Notes under the pieces: model-generated | Seen by the model: only the letters and a program-made list of their open reading frames with translations | Told to the model about the DNA's origin: nothing | The model's database searches: none | Made by a program: the position numbers and the translations under genes | Part shown: piece by piece, positions 24,555 to 36,108 of the stretch | How positions within the stretch are numbered: the first letter of the stretch is position 1 | How the letters are laid out: every line of letters begins with the position of its first letter | Assembly: GCA_947044405.1 (NCBI GenBank) | Contig: CAMRHE010000157.1 | Coordinates: 1,572,501-1,636,500, forward strand | Length of the DNA: 64,000 nucleotides | DNA from: Leptodactylus fallax | Taxonomy: Eukaryota > Chordata > Amphibia > Anura > Leptodactylidae | Reading direction: 5' to 3'

Positions 24555-24990
24555 CTTGGTGCAGTTAGTACAGTAGGTAGCACTGTTGCCTTGCAGCACT
24601 GGTGTCCTCAGTTTGAATTTGAACCAAGGACAACTTCCACATGGAGTTTGTATGTTCTTCCCATGTTTGGGTCTCCTCACACAATCCAAAGACCTACTAA
24701 GGTTAAGGCCCCACGTAGTGAGACACAACCAAAAAACACTGTGGAAAATACCACAGTGGAAACGCATTGCATTTTTTTTATCCACAGCGTTTTTAACAGA
24801 ATGTCTGCATAGTTTTACTCTGTGAACTTTCTGCTTTTATTATACCTATACGGAAAACGTCAGCGTCAGATTTTTTTCTGCAATGTGTGTATGGGATTAG
24901 CCAGAATCCCATCAATTTTGCAGGTACTGTAATACGCAGTTTTTTTTTTTTTGGTGTGAATTGGGAATTTAGACTGTGAGCCCTATTAGG
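24555..24990 (+). repeat. SINE-like repeat interrupted by a palindromic element
   Basis: The left part carries AGCACTGTTGCCTTGCAGCACTGG and GAGTTTGTATGTTCTTCCCATG, with CAATCCAAAGACCTACTAAGG. The expected right end, GGGAATTTAGACTGTGAGCCC, is at 24962-24983. Between them, 24703-24957 is a foreign element starting TTAAGGCCCCACGTAG. The repeat is the sequence abundant in many fish and frogs in 'cactgttgccttgcag' context. No protein is encoded. Confidence 0.65.
24703..24957. repeat. CCCCACGT-type MITE inserted in the SINE-like repeat
   Basis: Starts TTAAGGCCCCACGTAGTG and includes CACTGTGGAAAATACCACAGTG and CCACAGCGTTTTTAAC, the style of the palindromic family at 10188-10405. The right arm is poorly preserved and ends in a T-rich stretch near 24955. 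Confidence 0.55.
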
Positions 24991-25019
24991 TCTATCGCGC
25001 CGGCAGAATCAGAAAAGAG

Positions 25020-25408
25020 GAGGAGCCGTCCCGCCGAAGGAAGTCTGGAAGGAAGACACATAAGTATGATGTGGTGGGTCAGTGGGGGTGGGCTGAGTTA
25101 GTTGGGAAGGGCTAGTAGTGGGCAGGATAGCTACGGAGACAGGGAGGGGGTGTGAGAGAGGGAGGGGGAGGAAGTGATAGGGAGGTAGTGTGAGTCAGCA
25201 CACAAGTACCATGATGCATTGCATTAGCTAAGACAGCAGGAAGCTACACCATGTAAACAAACGCAGAAGATGTCAGGAGCTCCCAGAGAAACCGAGAAAT
25301 CACTCAAAACACTGCTAAAGGTATATGGGTGCACTTATTAACTCATTAATAGCACTAACAGACCTTTTTTAAAAACAGATTTTTCTTGCCCGGGAAAACC
25401 CCTTTAAA
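25020..25408 (-). repeat. Dispersed repeat ending AACCCCTTTAAA
   Basis: Reverse complement of 45190-45490. Shared segments include CAGGAAGCTACACCATGTAAACAAA, GGAGCTCCCAGAGAAA and AAAGGTATATGGGTGCA. The purine-rich GGAGGGGGAGGAAG part is its interior. The copy is close to full length. Confidence 0.75.
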
Positions 25409-25568
25409 TATTACTTATAATGTACATTAGCGAGATATCATCAAAGTATTTCTAAAACTCTTCAAAGTCCTTATTTTAGATCCAGGCTTAAATTGTTTTT
25501 GGAATATACAAAATTTACAGCAATGAGATTTAAAAATGTCAAAGATATTTTGGATTTAGAGCCATTAT

Positions 25569-25890
25569 AGGCCACGTTCACATCTGCATCAGGGTGTCCA
25601 TTGTTCTGGTCCGCAAGAGGACCAGAACAACAGACAAACCAAGGGCTAAAATAGCGGACGCATACAGAGTCCAACAGATCCCATTAACTATAATGTAGTC
25701 TGTCAGGATCCGTTGTTTTTAAGTGAAAGTACAAAAATGTCGTGCAAAAAAAAAAAAAACATGAAAAGGGCTTTCATCTTTGGAATGGCTGAATGGATTT
25801 GGATAAACAAAACACTAAAATTCTCAGGGTGACAGATGGTGATGTAGGTGATTGGACTTTTTAGAGCTAGTAACTGGTTCTCTTTAACCC
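25569..25890. repeat. Two partial palindromic-element arms
   Basis: 25569-25740 holds ACGTTCACATCTGCATCAGGG and a GGTCCGCAAGAGGACCAGAAC hairpin. 25760-25890 holds GGCTGAATGGATTTGGATAAAC, matching the right arm of 57185-57590. Neither is complete. Confidence 0.5.
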
Positions 25891-25919
25891 TTCCCCAACA
25901 TCCGCTGTGCTATTAAAGC

Positions 25920-26195
25920 GGATGTCAGGTACCTATGTATGGGGCCGCTGAGGAGCTAAGAATCCGCCACAGTCACTGACTGCAATCAACTTATTGAAGA
26001 CTCCCAGGCTTGTCTCCCATACACTTCTATAAAGCTATATTCATGTAATTTTGTAACAGGCCATTAAAATATAAGTCATGTCCTATTTTTTTTGTGTCTG
26101 TATGGATTTTTTTTCATGGCTGTTTTGCACCTCGGTCGTGTGAATGTAGCCTTACAGGCTGCGCTAGACAGCCTGTAACAGTATAGTATAGTATA
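25920..26195. other. Unassigned non-coding DNA
   Basis: Repeat-like fragments only; no gene is seen. Confidence 0.35.
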
Positions 26196-26199
26196 TAGT

Positions 26200-26790
26200 A
26201 TCTCTAAAAGTCTAGGGATTTTACTTTACATTGCAATGCATTAGCATTGCAATGTATTGTATTAGTGATCAGACCACCCTCAAGGGTGTCTAAAAATGAA
26301 ATTTAAAAAACACTTAAAAAAAATATAAAAAAAAATTCAAACCCCTATAACACTTATAAAAGTAAATAAATAGAATCTAAAAAAGTAAAACACATACACA
26401 TTAGGTATCACTGTGTCAGAAAATGCTCAGTCTACAAGCTTATAAATTTTTTTTCCCATACAGTGAATGCCGTAGTGGGGAAAAAATCAAAAGACCTGAT
26501 CCATTGTTTTTCATCTGTTTCACCTCCTGTAAAAATTTGGATAAAAAGTGATCAAAACAATAGACATTCCTAAAGTCTAAATAAAAAGTATATCTGGCAT
26601 ACACAGAAACCTAAAAAAGTTACAGGTGTCAAAAAATGGCAGCTCCAAGAAATTTATTTTGCAAAGTTTTAGATTTTTTTAAGGGGTTAAAATGTAAAAC
26701 AAAAAACTATATTAATTTGGTATCGCCATAATTGTACACACAGAATACAGGTGACATGTCAATTTGGCTGCAGAGTGTCATAATACCGTA
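26200..26790. repeat. Dispersed A-rich repeat, intact relative of the LTR insertion site
   Basis: Carries ATTAGGTATCACTGTGTCAG and TTTGGTATCGCCATAATTGTACACACAGAATA. The last part aligns with the two flanks of the LTR element at 33961-33994 and 36831-36850 (AATCGCCGTAATGATACTG and CACAGAGTAAAATG), so it represents the uninterrupted form. It is non-coding. Confidence 0.65.
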
Positions 26791-26799
26791 AAAGATGAC

Positions 26800-27598
26800 A
26801 AGGCATCCTCAGGCGTAGTGGGGTATGAATGCCACTGCTCACAATCACAAACCTATAGAATGTCGGTTATGATGTCATAAAAGGAATAACCGTCGATTCT
26901 GACAATTGCCATATACTATGATAACTGCTCTATAGCCAGTAAAGGTCATTAACAACCTTCAGGATTGATCAGATGTAGCCTAATCAATAGCATGTACCCG
27001 AGTCTGTGTAAATCCGAAATGTCTGGTCTCCGAAGTATAATGAAAAGGCATAAGTGCATGCCCGTACTGGCACTCAGGTGCACTCATGCCTTTCCATTCC
27101 ACGTTAAAGGTACAGGGGCATTTTTTTTTTTTTTACTTTGGAGTCACACAGCAGTAAAATGTACATGATCAGAGTGAACTCTGATCGTGGGCATTAGCTC
27201 AGGGTCTCCACTGTACATTACAGTGGAGATCTGGTAGCTGTGGCGGCTTCTCTGCAGCAGAGCGGCTGCCATCTTTATAGATCTGGCATTCGCCGTAATA
27301 GTAAATGTCAGGAAGGGGTTAAAATTCTGCAAATGTTTTAATTATTTCTACTTGCAAAAATGTTTGACATTTAATTGTCTACAATCTTAAATATGGTTTT
27401 ATTCCTGTGAAAATCCCTTTGAGCACATAGTGATGGTCCAGACAATGGCAATTAATTACAGTGTTCTTCCACAAATAGATCGCCCTAAAACTGATGGTTA
27501 TGTTTAGCTTTGGTTGGAGTAATTCTTTCAGTGCTTTTTCACTTTTACTGGATCAATTTATGGTTTATGTTTTTATTATCCTTATATAAATAAGCATG
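26800..27598. other. Unassigned non-coding DNA
   Basis: No gene. A palindromic segment ACATGATCAGAGTGAACTCTGATCG lies near 27162-27187, followed by GTGGAGATCTGG. Confidence 0.4.
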
Positions 27599-29140
27599 CA
27601 GCTGCAAGGAAAAGTAGGAGACTCCTTTGGACTACTTAATAACATGTAATAATGCACAAACAGGTGTACTGCTCATGTCTTTTATTGAGCACGGAGTAAA
27701 CATTTACAGTGCAGACAGAAGAAATAATTCAATGAACAGCTCTGTTTAGGTAATGCCAAGGCATCTTGATAGTTGAGTTGTTCTGGCAATTCCAAAACAC
27801 AAATCCTCCTCTTTTTCAACCATTCTTTAGTTGGTTTACTTGTGTATTTAATGTTTCTTCAGGTTGCGGTTATGGACCACTGCCATTTTCCTGTAAAGTT
27901 TTGATATACTTTAGTATTCACTATTTCCTCAGTGATCAGTTGCTTTACGGTTGGTATGAGATTTTACTTTTGGTCTGCAGTGCCCCTAAATTTAACCAAA
28001 TGTACTGTGGAACATCCAGGTGGTCTTTGGCAAACAAGAGAAACAATGCAATGTTTCTTGGAGAGGACAAATTAATAGAGGTTTTTGCTTGTAGAATCTT
28101 CAGTAGGTTTTTTGCTCTTACTTTTGGGTTCTTTATCACCTTTTCAGGATTGTCCATTATATTCTTGAGGTGATCTTAACAGGGCACTCAGTCATGATTT
28201 TTTTCCATTTGCATACAATGTGGTAGATAATCTAATAACTATGTCCCAGAATTCTGGTGTAATTGCTTTACACCTAATTTTCAATGTGTTTTAGACACAG
28301 TTTCTGCTCCTCATCCCACCGCAGGTGGGTGGAACTTATTAAAAAGGGGATGGAGTTTAATATGCAAAGCTGTAAGTGAGAAAATGCTCCAAAATCATGG
28401 AAAATGTGCCAAAATTTTGTAACACAATTTTGTTGGAAACTAAGCCACCTAAGAAGTGGTGTAAAGTTAGACTAGACAGTCTGAAAGTATGCCCCATTTT
28501 CAACCAGCATTGCATACTATGAAAAATCTGGTTCAGAAAGTTTTTTTTTTTTCGCCCTAAGGTAAAATTCAAAGTAAAGAATCTTTCATGAGAAGAACAG
28601 ATTTGCCAATAGGCGGCTTTGTGTGTCATTATTTACTGGGCAAAGAACACTTGAATGCTGCTCTTTCAGTCTCATCACCTTAAATGAAACACCTTTTAGC
28701 CAAGAAACTCTTTTATTAACATAGAGCGTTACTTTATTTTTTTCTACCTGCATTGTGGTCTGTTATCCCTTTAATTGTCGGACAAATAAGTCCTGCACGG
28801 AGGACTTTTTCCTCTGCCGGTTTCAGTGTTAAAACAACAGTCACCCAACAGACTCCATTATAGTCAAGGGGGTCCACTGAGCTCTGTGTGTAACTGCTAC
28901 TACAGTGGTCCACCTGTCCATTGTTCTGGTTCTCCAATGGAGCAGAACAACAGATAGGCCATCCCCAGTGTGAACTTATCCTCAGTGTGTTCAATAAAAG
29001 ACATGAACAATACAACTGTTGTTGTGTTTCTAGTTCACTTAGACAGCATTTACCTAGTATTGTGATTTGGATAACAATGGACATTCAGTGCAAAATTCAA
29101 GTACTTCTAAAGGTTTCACTTACTTTTTCCTGCAACTGTA
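27599..29140 (-). mobile_element. Degenerate Tc1-like element with TIRs
   Basis: The left end CAGCTGCAAGGAAAAGTAGGA is mirrored by ACTTACTTTTTCCTGCAACTG at 29115-29138, followed by TA. Transposase remnants on the minus strand include a stretch near 27990-28060 encoding LLFAKDHLDVPQYIW, the pre-catalytic part of Tc1 proteins. The right third also holds a later insertion resembling a palindromic element (about 28770-28985, GTCCATTGTTCTGGTTCTCC). Many stops make it long dead. Confidence 0.7.
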
Positions 29141-29837
29141 TAAATCATAGTTGCATATTTGACATTTAGCTATTACATTTTGGGATTTGTTTTGGGTTTC
29201 AGTTTAAAAATCAAACATTTTCAATATCGGATCCCCAATATGGCAGATTGACACAGCAGACATGATAGTCACAAGGAATAACTCTTATATCCCCTGTCAC
29301 ATTGTCTAACAAAAGGATAAATCCTCTATCATAACTGTCTTACACTTGGCATTCTGTGCAAACAATGTGATGTGTGATTTACAGCCCATGTTAAGGTCAT
29401 CTTAGATGAACAACAACACACAGCAAACCCCAATGTTTCATTAGTTAATGGAAAATGGAAAAGCCATGTGTGAAGCATTAAGTCAACCCCATGAATCAGT
29501 ACCTTGTAGAACCATGTCTAGTAGCCAATAACTTGAAGTAATTGTGTTCTGTATTACTTTATCAGTCTCTTACATCATTCCGGAGGAATTTTGGCCAGCA
29601 CTTCTTTACAACGTTGCTCCAGCTAATTGAGGTTTGTGGGCATTCATTTATCCACAGATCTCTTATGGTCCCACCACAGCTTTTTCAATTGAATTAAAGT
29701 CTGGATAAGACTGGGCCATTGCAACACCTTTATTCTTTTGTTTTCAGCCATTCTTTTGTTGATTTGCTGGTCTGTTAGAGAACATTGTCCTGGCCAAGCT
29801 GCAGCTGCTTGATAGATGGGCTCACATTTTGAGTCTA

Positions 29838-31404
29838 CAGTCATGGCCAAAAGTTTTGAGAATGACACAAATATTCTATTTTCACATGATCTGCTGCCCT
29901 CTGGTTTTTATGTGTGTTTGTCAGATGTTTTTATCACATACAGAAATAGAATTGCATTCATATTATGAGTAACAGAAGCTTATATTGACAGTTAGAATGA
30001 GTTAATGCAGCAAGTCAATATTTGCAGTGTTGACCCTTCTTCTTCAGGACCTCTGCAATTCTCCCTGGCATGCTCTCAATCAACTTCTGGACCAAATCCT
30101 GACTGATAGCAGTCCATTCTTGCAGAATCAATGCTTTAATTTTGTCTGAATTTGTTGGTTTTTGCTTGTCCACCCGTCTCTTGATGACTGACCACAAGTT
30201 CTCAATGGGATTAAGATCTGGGGAGTTTCCAGGCCATGGACCCAAAATCTCTATGTTTTGTTCCCTGAGCCATTTAGTTATCACCTTTGCTTTATGGCAA
30301 GGTGCTCCATCATGCTGGAAAAGGCATTGTTGAGCGCCAAACTGCTCTTGGACGGTTGGGAGAAGTTGCTCTTGGAGGACATTCTGGTACCATTCTTTAT
30401 TCATGGCTGTGTTTTTAGGCAAGACTGTGAGAGAGCCGATTCCCTTGGCTGAGAAGCAACCCCACACATGAATGGTTTCAGGATGCTTTACAGTTGGCAT
30501 GAGACAAGACTGGTGGTAGCGCTCACCTCTTCTTCTCCAAATAAGCTGTTTTCCAGATGTTCCAAACAATCGAAAAGGGGATTCATCAGAGAAAATGACT
30601 TTACCCCAGTCCTCAGCAGTCCACTCCCTGTACCTTTTGCAGAATATCAGTCTGTCCCTGATGTTTTTTCTGGAGAGAAGTGGCTTCTTTGCTGCCCTCC
30701 TTGAGACCGGGCCTTGCTACAAGAGTCTCCGCCTCACAGTGCGTGCAGATGCACTCACACCTGCCTGCTGCCATTCCTCAGCAAGCTCTGCACTGCTGGT
30801 AGCCCGATCCCGCAGCTGAAACACTTTTAAGAGACGGTCCTGCCGCTTGCTGGTCTTTCTTGGGCGCCCTGGAGCCTTTTTGGCACCAATGGAACCTCTC
30901 TCCTTGAAGTTCTTGATGATGCGATAGATTGTTGACTGAGGTGCAATCTTTCTAGCTGCAATACTCTTCCCAGTTAGGCCATTTTTGTGCAGTGCAATGA
31001 TGACTGCACGTGTTTCTTTAGAGATAACCATGGTTAACAGAAGAGAAACAATGATGGCAAGCACCAGCCTCCTTTTAAAGTGTCCAGTGGTGTCATTCTT
31101 ACTTAATCATGACAGATTGATCTCCAGCCCTGTCCTCATCAACACCCACACCTGTGTTAATGGAGCAATCACTGAAACGATGTTAGGTGGTCCTTTTAAG
31201 GCAGGGCTGCAATGATGTTGAAATGTGTTTTGGGGGATAAAGTTCATTTTCTAGGCAAATATTGACTTTGCAAGTAATTGCTGTTAAGCTGATCACTCTT
31301 TATAACATTCTGGAGTATATGCAAATTGCCATTAGAAAAACTGAAGCAGTAGACTTTGTAAAAATTAATATTTGTATCATTCTCAAAACTTTTGGCCATG
31401 ACTG
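29838..31404 (-). mobile_element. Tc1-like transposon with CAGTCATGGCCAAAAG ends
   Basis: Ends CAGTCATGGCCAAAAGTTTT (29838) and AAAACTTTTGGCCATGACTG (31404) are perfect inverted repeats at the tips, flanked by TA on both sides (29836-29837 and 31405-31406). Similarity between the ends continues inward for some tens of bases. It is 1567 bp with one transposase frame. It sits inside an older Tc1 element. Confidence 0.95.
30015..31031 (-). pseudogene. Tc1-like transposase with a single nonsense codon
   Basis: Starts MVISKETRAVIIALHKNGLT with a helix-turn-helix region (TGKSIAARKIAPQSTIYRII) and a basic GRPRKTSKRQ hook. The frame is open to TVRRRLL, where TAG at 30717-30719 replaces what is probably a Glu codon. 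It then continues in the same frame through KVIFSDESPFRLFG, QHDGAPCHKA and [11 protein letters not shown], the three parts of the DDE triad, to KKKGQHCKY and a stop at 30015. The total is 339 codons, normal for the family. An in-frame ATG at 31064 adds 11 residues but lacks resemblance, so 31031 is preferred. Only the one stop disables it. Confidence 0.92.
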
Positions 31405-31613
31405 TAGAATACTTTGGTATACAGAGAAGTTCATGGTCAACTCAATGACTGCAAGGTACTTTGGCCATAAAACAAGCCCAAATTTTCACCCCTTCACTAC
31501 CGCACTTGACAGTTGGTTAGAGTTGTTTGTGTTGATATGCTGTGTATGGTTTTCATCAAATGTGGTGCTGCGCATTGTAACCGAATATCTCCACTTTGGT
31601 CTCGTCTGTCCAA

Positions 31614-33194
31614 AGAAAAAAAGTATTTTTGTGCAAGTTCTCCCACTTAAAAAGGTGAGAGAGGCCTGTAATTGACATCATAGGTAGACCTCAACTATGA
31701 GAGACAAAATGAGAAAACAAATCCAGAAAATCACATTGTCTGATTTTTAGAGAATTAATTTGCAAATTATGGTGGAAAATAAGTATTTGGTCATTAACAA
31801 AAGTTCATCTCAATACTTTGTTATATATTCTTTGTTGGCAATGACAGAGGTCAAACGTTTTCTGTAAGCCTTCACAAGGTTCGCACACACTGTTGCTGGT
31901 ATGTTGGCCCATTTCTCCATGCAGATCTCCTCTAGGGCAGTGATGTTTTGGGGCTGTTGCTGGGCAACATGGACTTTCAACTCCCTCCAAAGGTTTTCTA
32001 TGGGGTTGAGATCTGGAGACTGGCTAGGCCACTCCAGGACCTGGAAATGCTTCTTACAAAGCCACTCCTTTGTTGACCTGGCGGTGTGCTTGGGATCATT
32101 GTCATGCTGAAAGACCCAGCCATGTTTCATCTTCAATGCCCTTGCTGATGGAAGGAGGTTTGCACTCAAAATCTCACGATACATGGCCCCATTCATTCCT
32201 TCATGTACACGGATCAGTCGTCCTGGTCCCTTTGCAGAGAAACAGCCCCAAAGCATGATGTTGCCACCCCCATGCTTCACAGTAGGTATGGTGTTCTTTG
32301 GATGCAACTCAGCATTCACTCTCCTCCAAACACGACAAGTTGTGTTTCTACCAAACCGTTCTACTTTGGTTTCATCTGACCATATGACATTCTCCCAATA
32401 CTCTTCTAGATCATCCAAATGCTCTCTAGTAAACTTCAGACGGGCCCGGATATGTACTGGCTTAAGCAGGGGGACATGTCTGGTACTGCAGGTTCTGAGT
32501 CCCTGGCGGCTTAGTGTGTTACCAACTGTAGTCTTTGTTACGTTAGTCCCAGCTTTCTGCAGGTCATTCACTAGGTCCCCCGTGTGGTTCTGGGATTTTT
32601 GCTCACCGTTCTTGTGATCATTTTGACCCCATGGGGTGAGATCTTGTGTGGAGCCCCTGATCGAGGGAGATTATCAGTGGTATTGTATGTCTTCCATTTT
32701 CTAATTATTGCTCCCACAGTTGATTTCTTCACACCAAGCTTCTTGCCTATTGCAGATTCAGTCTTCCCAGGCTGGTCCAGGTCTACAGTTTTGTTTCTGG
32801 TGTCCTTCCACAGCTCTTTGGTCTTCACCATAGTGGAGTTTGGAGTGTGACTGTTTGAGGTTGTGGACAGGCGTCTTTTATACTGATAACAATTTCAAAC
32901 AGGTGCCATTACTACAGGTAATGAGTGGAGGACAGAGGAGCCTCTTAAAGAAGAAGTTACAGGTCTGTGAGAACCAGAAATCTTGCTTGTTTGTAGGTGA
33001 CCAGATACTTATTTTCCACCATAATTTGCAAATAAATTCTTAAAAAATCAGACAATGTGATTTTCTGGACTTGTTTTCTCATTTTGTCTCTCATAGTTGA
33101 GGTCAACCTATGATGTCAATTACAGGCCTCTCTCATCTTCTTAAGTGGGAGAACTTGCACAATTGGTGCTGACTAAATACTTTTTGCCCCACTG
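31614..33194 (-). mobile_element. Tc1-like transposon, second copy of the CAGTGGGG family
   Basis: The right end TTTTTGCCCCACTG at 33194 is followed by TA. The left end is damaged: the tip CAGTGGGG is missing, and about 13 bases between AAGTATTT and GTGCAAGTTCTCCC near 31625 are lost. Otherwise it aligns along its length with 15222-16843. It inserted into the old Tc1 element around it, and the left junction also lacks some host-element sequence. Confidence 0.9.
31810..32831 (-). pseudogene. Tc1-like transposase with a single 1-base frameshift
   Basis: Same protein as 15444-16478. It starts [20 protein letters not shown] at 32831 and stays open to RTTRG. There a run of Cs (plus strand, near 32576-32581) has one base fewer than the sister copy and shifts the frame. 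The second frame then runs intact through [24 protein letters not shown] and [11 protein letters not shown] to ITKY and a stop at 31810. The span of 1022 is one short of 1023. No other lesion is visible, making this the less damaged of the two copies. Confidence 0.92.
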
Positions 33195-33640
33195 TACGTT
33201 TGCAATTCTGCAAACATAAGCCATGCCATGTTCTTTTTAGAAATAAGAGACTTTATCCTGGCAACCCTTCCAAACAAGCCATGCTTGTGCTGTCATTAAT
33301 TGTACTGTCATGAACGTAAGCATTTAAAATGGTATTGGAAGGCCTGTAGAGTCTTAGATGTAGCTCGAGTTTTTTGCAGTTTCACTGAGCATTGTACAGC
33401 CTGCCTTCCTGTGAATAGGCTGGGATGTCCACTCCTGGGAAGATTGCAAACTGTCTTGAATGTTTTCCACTTGTGAACAATCTCTCTCTCTATAGAACAA
33501 TGTAAGTCAAATGTATTGAAATAGCTTTATAACTCTTCCCAGATCGACAGACAGCAATAATTACTGATGCCTTTTTTTTCCTTGGTATTGTGTTAACTTA
33601 TTCCTAAATGCTTTAGATTGCCAAACTGGCAAAAAGTCAA

Positions 33641-33989
33641 TCTGCTTGGCTGCCACTTTGCTACACCTATTAGGATTGCGGAGAAGCAAGGCCTGATAGG
33701 TGGCCTTGCCCCATTTATCTCACAGGCATAATATAATGCAAAAAACATGTACTACAGTGTTTTATACTAGTGATTGAACCCACAAGTGGGGGGCGTAAAA
33801 ATGTAAAAAAAAAAAAAAAGTTAATGAAAAGTTTAAAAATACTTAAATTATTTAAAAAAAGAACCACATGTTTCAGTCATACCAAACAAGGGTAAACCTA
33901 ACAAATATTTGAGAAATGAATTTAACGAGGTTCACCCAAGACTATGATAAAAAATGTATACATATTGGGAATCGCCGTAATGATACTGA
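33641..33989. repeat. Left part of a dispersed repeat cut by the LTR element
   Basis: A-rich sequence (ACCACATGTTTCAGTCATACC) leading into AATCGCCGTAATGATACTGAC, which continues across the LTR element at 36836. The family match is 26700-26740. Confidence 0.55.
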
Positions 33990-33994
33990 CCCAC

Positions 33995-34659
33995 TGTAAG
34001 GGAATTGCCAGTTGAGCAATTCCCCAGTGCTGCTGCTGAAACAAGGGAAGAAGACAATGACAGAAACAGTGAGCCCTAAACTCAACCCAGCCCCTGTCAT
34101 TGTCTACTTGCCTGACTGTCCTAGGTGACAGCCGACAACTTGGAGACAATACCTTCTCTGAATAAGTGACACACAGAACAAGACAAGACAAAACAACACA
34201 GAAGCAAAGTCAGCAAGCCAAGGGTCACAGCCAGAGAGACAAAGCATTACCAAATCAAAATCCAAAGGAGTAGTGACAAGGGAAGCCAAAGGTCAGAGGT
34301 CAGAAATAATACAGTAAAGTAGGAAGCTAGCTAGGACAAAATCACAGGACAGAGTACATAGCCAGCAAATCTGTGTGGGCTGATGACCTGTATATAGGAA
34401 GTCCTGGACTTGCCCCAGACTTGATTGGTAAACAGGCTGTCAATCACACAGACAAGGCTAATAACTCTTTGAGGAGCAGAAAGAAACAAGGTGCAGGAGA
34501 CGGGTTTGGCTGAAATTTATTTACAGAGAAGAAGTACTAGGACAGTGTTCAGACTGAGCAACAAGAACCTTAAGCAAGGAATCAAACTGAACACGCCTCC
34601 TGAGCTGCAGCATGCGACCGGAGTGTGGCGCAGAGACCCGAACAGGCAGAGACGTTACA
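33995..34659 (-). repeat. 3' LTR of the gypsy-type element
   Basis: 665 bp, minus-strand start TGTAACGTC at 34659 and end CCCTTACA at 33995. It matches the other LTR with scattered substitutions and small indels (for example CCAGTGCTGCTGCTGAAACA against CCAGTACTGCTGCTAAAACA). Confidence 0.92.
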
Positions 34660-34675
34660 GTACCCCTCCTTTTAT
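34660..34675 (-). promoter_or_regulatory. Polypurine tract of the LTR element
   Basis: Read on the minus strand, AAAAGGAGGGGTAC immediately precedes the 3' LTR start TGTAAC. This is the usual plus-strand DNA primer site. Confidence 0.8.
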
Positions 34676-34710
34676 AAGGGGTCACTGGATCCTCACCAGA
34701 CAAACCAGTT

Positions 34711-35160
34711 TTAAAAGGCTCCAGGTACTGGTGGACCAAGCAAACGTTTTTTATTCTTCTGGTGTTTGCAAACTTTAGTAGCCGAGACCATCTCCTCACT
34801 GACACAATCTAAGGTGTGCAAAGCAATACGGTGGGATGAGCACTGATCTCCCCATTTTACCAACTCCCTTTTACCCCAATCAAAAATAGGGTTATGGAGG
34901 TTCAACCAGGGGAGCCCCAAAATAATATCGGAAGACAGATGGTCCATAACAAAAAAGCTTATGACTTCCAAATGTGCAGAGCCCACATGCAAAGTGATTA
35001 AGGGGGTCTTGAATCGGACCTTACCCCTGGCCAGTGGGGCAAAATCCGCCCCAGTAACCGACAGAGGAGTGTCGAGTGGCAAAAGCTCAAATGCCTAAAG
35101 CTGAGACAAAGAAAATGTGACAAAGTTTGCCGCAGACCCAGAGTTAACTAGGTCCTGGCC
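34711..35160 (-). pseudogene. Retropepsin-like protease remnant with a mutated active site
   Basis: The segment after gag reads GQDLVNSGSAANF, where the expected catalytic Asp-Ser/Thr-Gly is Asn-Ser-Gly (AAC codon at 35143-35145). A TAG at 35095-35097 then interrupts the same frame. Beyond it the fold continues with PLDTPLSVTGADFAPLARG, a conserved DIILGLPWLNLHNPIFDW (flap-distal ILG motif) and stops at 34711 soon after SATKVCKHQ. Pol sequence should follow but the tract joins directly to the 3' end of the element. Confidence 0.8.
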
Positions 35161-36108
35161 AGAAACAGATCTGTCCCCAGAGGACAGAGACACCGATAAC
35201 ATCATCTTATTATTATTTTCAGCAAATACCTTGTTGCCTGAATGGTTCTTCCGACTTCCACTCAGGCACTGAAGTTTTTCCGCTGGTGTGCGGTGTCTGA
35301 TCGAGCAGTCCCGGATGATATGACCTGAAGTACCACAGTACAGGCAGAGGTTATTCCGGAGACGATGTTCTCGTCGAATCTTGGCATCCATAGCTCCGAG
35401 TTGCATAGGTTCCTCACCAGGAGTGATGGGAGAAAAAGTAAGTTTTTCAGGAAAAAGAGAGGAAGGGTCAGAAAACTTGAAGGAAACAGGCCCTACTCTC
35501 TCTTTAAAATTTTCCCGAATTCTACGGTCAATACAGACAGCCAAAGTCATGGCCCGCCCAAGAGTAGGGGAATTTGGGTGACCAAACCAGACCTCCTTAA
35601 CACGATCACACAGGCCTTGTTTAAAGTGAGCCTTTAGGGCCGACTCACACCAACCTGCAGTTACACTGCACTTACGGAATTCTGAGCAGTACTCCTCGGC
35701 AGAGCATTTGCCTTGCCGCATGGTGAGGAGTTGCTATTCTGCAAGCCCAATGTGGTCTGGCTCAGCATAGATAGAACCCAGGGACTCAAAAAAAATTTTC
35801 AAAGTCAGACCACTTCTCAGCCCCAGGAGGGAGATTAGCTTGTGGATCCCCCTGTAGGAGAGATATAACTACTCCCACCATTTGGGTCTGTGATGCATGT
35901 GGATTAATCCGAAAATACAGGTGACAAGACTCCCGGAAAGTCTCAAATTTTTCTCGGTCCCTCAAGAAACGATCCAGGAGTAACATCTTGACCCTCAAAG
36001 GGGCAGAAACAACCGGGGATGATGCAGCATCCTCAGTAAGGGTATGAACCTTACTACCAGGCCTGCCAAACCCTCCATCTTGGCTGCAAGGCCCTGAATA
36101 GGATCCAT
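35098..36108 (-). pseudogene. Gypsy-type gag remnant with zinc knuckle
   Basis: The likely start is MDPIQGLAAKMEGLAGLV at 36108, 50 bases after the 5' LTR. Frame changes follow (36108 frame, then the 35998-35786 frame, then the 35721 frame). Recognisable parts are RDREKFETFRESCHLYFRIN, a capsid-like region, EYCSEFRKCSV, then LCLYCGTSGHIIRDCSIR, a CX2CX4HX4C zinc knuckle at about 35322-35370. Gag normally packages the element's RNA. It is disabled by at least two frameshifts and a stop near 35735. Confidence 0.82.

Larger units (their letters stand above)
29400..33640 (-). mobile_element. Old Tc1-like element broken by two younger Tc1 insertions
   Basis: Transposase pieces in minus sense run from an N-terminus at about 33600 (FKTVCNLPRSGHPS in the paired-like domain, 33400-33480) through 33200-33400. 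After the gap of the 31614-33194 element they resume at 31407-31613 (plus-strand CACTTTGGTCTCGTCTGTCC). They finish at 29450-29836, beyond the 29838-31404 element (ACATCATTCCGGAGGAATTTT). The order and orientation of the three pieces fit one ancestral element. Frameshifts and stops are frequent. The outer ends are not defined precisely. Confidence 0.72.

Noticed and set aside
27766..28173. 135-codon plus-strand open frame
   Set aside because: It is the antisense of a degenerate Tc1 transposase; the conserved residues read on the minus strand.
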